Below the pieces are notes generated by a model. The model searched no databases and had not been told where the DNA came from. It saw only the letters and a program-made list of their open reading frames with translations. 7,412 nucleotides of DNA from Acidimicrobiales bacterium (GTDB taxonomy: Bacteria; Actinomycetota; Acidimicrobiia; Acidimicrobiales; Poriferisodalaceae): positions 1-7,412 of the forward strand of contig JAGQSP010000011.1 of NCBI GenBank assembly GCA_020439485.1, read 5' to 3'. The translations under genes were made by a program, and so were the position numbers. This document shows positions 6,980 through 7,412 of this stretch, in pieces. Numbering within the stretch: the first letter of the stretch is position 1; each line of letters opens with the position of its first letter.

Positions 6980-7351
6980 ATGGCGCGTGTAACCATCTAT
7001 CACAACCCCAATTGAGGCTCTTCGAAGAATGCCTTGGCGGTCGCCGAGGCGAAGGGTTTGACCGAGGGCGAAGACTACGAAGTCGTCCTGTACATGAAGA
7101 CACCACCAGATCGCGAGGCCCTCGAGCACATAGTCGAGGTTCTGGAGGACCCCGTCGAGGACCTGGTTCGCAAGGATTCCAGATTCAAGAAGCTCGAGCT
7201 CGACGAACAGGACTACGTCTCGAACCCGCAGGCAGTCGTCGACCTGCTGGTCGACGAGAAGGCGTTGCTTCAGCGGCCGCTGCTTGTCAGCGAGGGCCGC
7301 GCCATCATCGGTCGCCCCAAGGATCGCGTCGGCGACTTCCTCGACGCCTGA
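6980..7351 (+). CDS. ArsC/Spx-family protein with selenocysteine (in-frame TGA, codon 12) at the catalytic position
   Basis: The ATG at 6980 follows GGAGA at 6965-6969. The frame reads MARVTIYHNPN-TGA-GSSKNAL and continues open to a TGA at 7349-7351: 123 residues if codon 12 (7013-7015) is selenocysteine. The alignment to E. coli ArsC is gap-free here: Tyr7-His8-Asn9-Pro10, catalytic Cys12 replaced by Sec, and Ser15. The later family features are present: YMKTPP (38-43), Arg64 in LVRKD, Arg99 in QRP and Arg112 in GRP, matching E. coli catalytic Arg60, Arg94 and Arg107. The family has a thioredoxin fold and uses the active-site thiol to attack arsenate, with an external thiol such as glutaredoxin as resolving partner. 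The protein contains no Cys at all, so Sec would be its only redox residue. Substrate is unproven: arsenate reductase, YffB-like or another thiol/selenol oxidoreductase. The alternatives, a pseudogene or a base error at TGC/TGT, are made unlikely by the intact downstream frame and the SECIS hairpin. Confidence 0.87.
7013..7015 (+). other. Recoded UGA codon (selenocysteine) at the ArsC catalytic position
   Basis: This TGA occupies exactly the codon of the nucleophilic Cys in the NPxC motif, numbered 12 both here and in E. coli ArsC. Replacement of a catalytic Cys by UGA, with conserved sequence on both sides, is the classic signature of a selenoprotein. Confidence 0.85.
7018..7056 (+). promoter_or_regulatory. 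Bacterial SECIS element (hairpin directing Sec insertion)
   Basis: The upper stem 7031-7038 (GCCTTGGC) pairs with 7043-7050 (GCCGAGGC): eight pairs including one U-G wobble. It closes a GGUC tetraloop at 7039-7042. A lower stem 7018-7023 (CTCTTC) pairs with 7051-7056 (GAAGGG), with a seven-base bulge on the 5' side only. The loop starts 23 bases after the TGA, inside the usual bacterial window of roughly 16-37. Guanines at the loop apex are required for SelB binding, and the E. coli fdhF element also presents GGUC. The element lies within the coding sequence, as in other bacteria. Confidence 0.8.
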
Positions 7352-7385
7352 GCCGCTCAGACGGCCTCGGGCCCAACAGTTCAAC

Positions 7386-7412
7386 ATGACCCAGGCAACC
7401 TCGCGCGCCCCC
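7386..7412 (+). CDS. Possible start of a next gene (MTQATSRAP..., cut by window edge)
   Basis: An ATG at 7386 opens a frame that stays open for nine codons to the edge. It lies 34 bases after the stop of the ArsC-like gene on the same strand. No clear ribosome binding site is seen upstream, and nothing about function can be said. Confidence 0.25.

Noticed and set aside
7034..7351. TTG-started 105-residue form of the ArsC-like protein
   Set aside because: It would begin within the fold after the catalytic loop and has no ribosome binding site. The ATG at 6980 with GGAGA restores the complete family N-terminus through the TGA.
7349..7380. Hairpin GAGCCG/CGGCCTC after the ArsC-like stop as a terminator
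   Set aside because: The stem is short and bulged and no T-run follows, so it is not a convincing intrinsic terminator.
6929..7387. 152-residue minus-strand open frame opposite the ArsC-like gene
   Set aside because: The plus strand carries the conserved family motifs. The minus-strand product has no recognised feature and would overlap the whole divergent promoter region.

Overview
The window is high-GC DNA with strong G/C preference at third codon positions. It encodes a Thr-rich, SdrD-B/DUF11-type surface protein, Cys-containing fibronectin-III repeats and lipoproteins ending in an 'ACD.L...CGGR' motif. This combination suggests an actinobacterium, perhaps of the class Acidimicrobiia; that placement is an inference from style, not from a marker gene. 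There is no rRNA, tRNA, CRISPR array, transposase or phage gene, and no gene-free stretch longer than about 150 bases. 

Layout. Positions 1-2041 (minus strand) hold the first 680 codons of a large secreted protein: signal peptide, three SdrD B-like domains, two DUF11-like domains and a Thr-rich stalk that runs off the left edge. A 152-base divergent spacer with a TTCGAA-centred inverted repeat separates it from a plus-strand cell-envelope cluster. That cluster comprises a 33-residue single-span membrane peptide (2194-2295, followed by a terminator-like hairpin), an 872-residue secreted protein of eight fibronectin-III-like domains (2380-4998), and an overlapping gene for a two-span membrane protein with a Pro-rich cytoplasmic tail (4991-5884). 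A convergent lipoprotein gene (5902-6894, minus) follows, with a TTG start supported by a strong Shine-Dalgarno site. 

The most striking item is at 6980-7351 (plus): an ArsC/Spx-family thioredoxin-fold protein in which the catalytic cysteine codon is an in-frame TGA. The TGA is followed, 23 bases later, by the GGUC loop of a perfect 8-bp hairpin with a further 6-bp lower stem, as expected for a bacterial SECIS element. I read this gene as a selenocysteine-containing ArsC-like protein. A conventional gene caller would truncate it to a TTG start at 7034 and lose the active site. It is divergent from the lipoprotein gene across an 85-base spacer carrying a perfect 14-bp palindrome. 

Functionally, the left two thirds look like a surface/adhesion and envelope locus: two large secreted modular proteins plus membrane partners. 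The right end is an unrelated redox gene. No selenocysteine machinery (selA, selB, selD, tRNA-Sec) lies in the window, so the selenoprotein call depends on its presence elsewhere in the genome.
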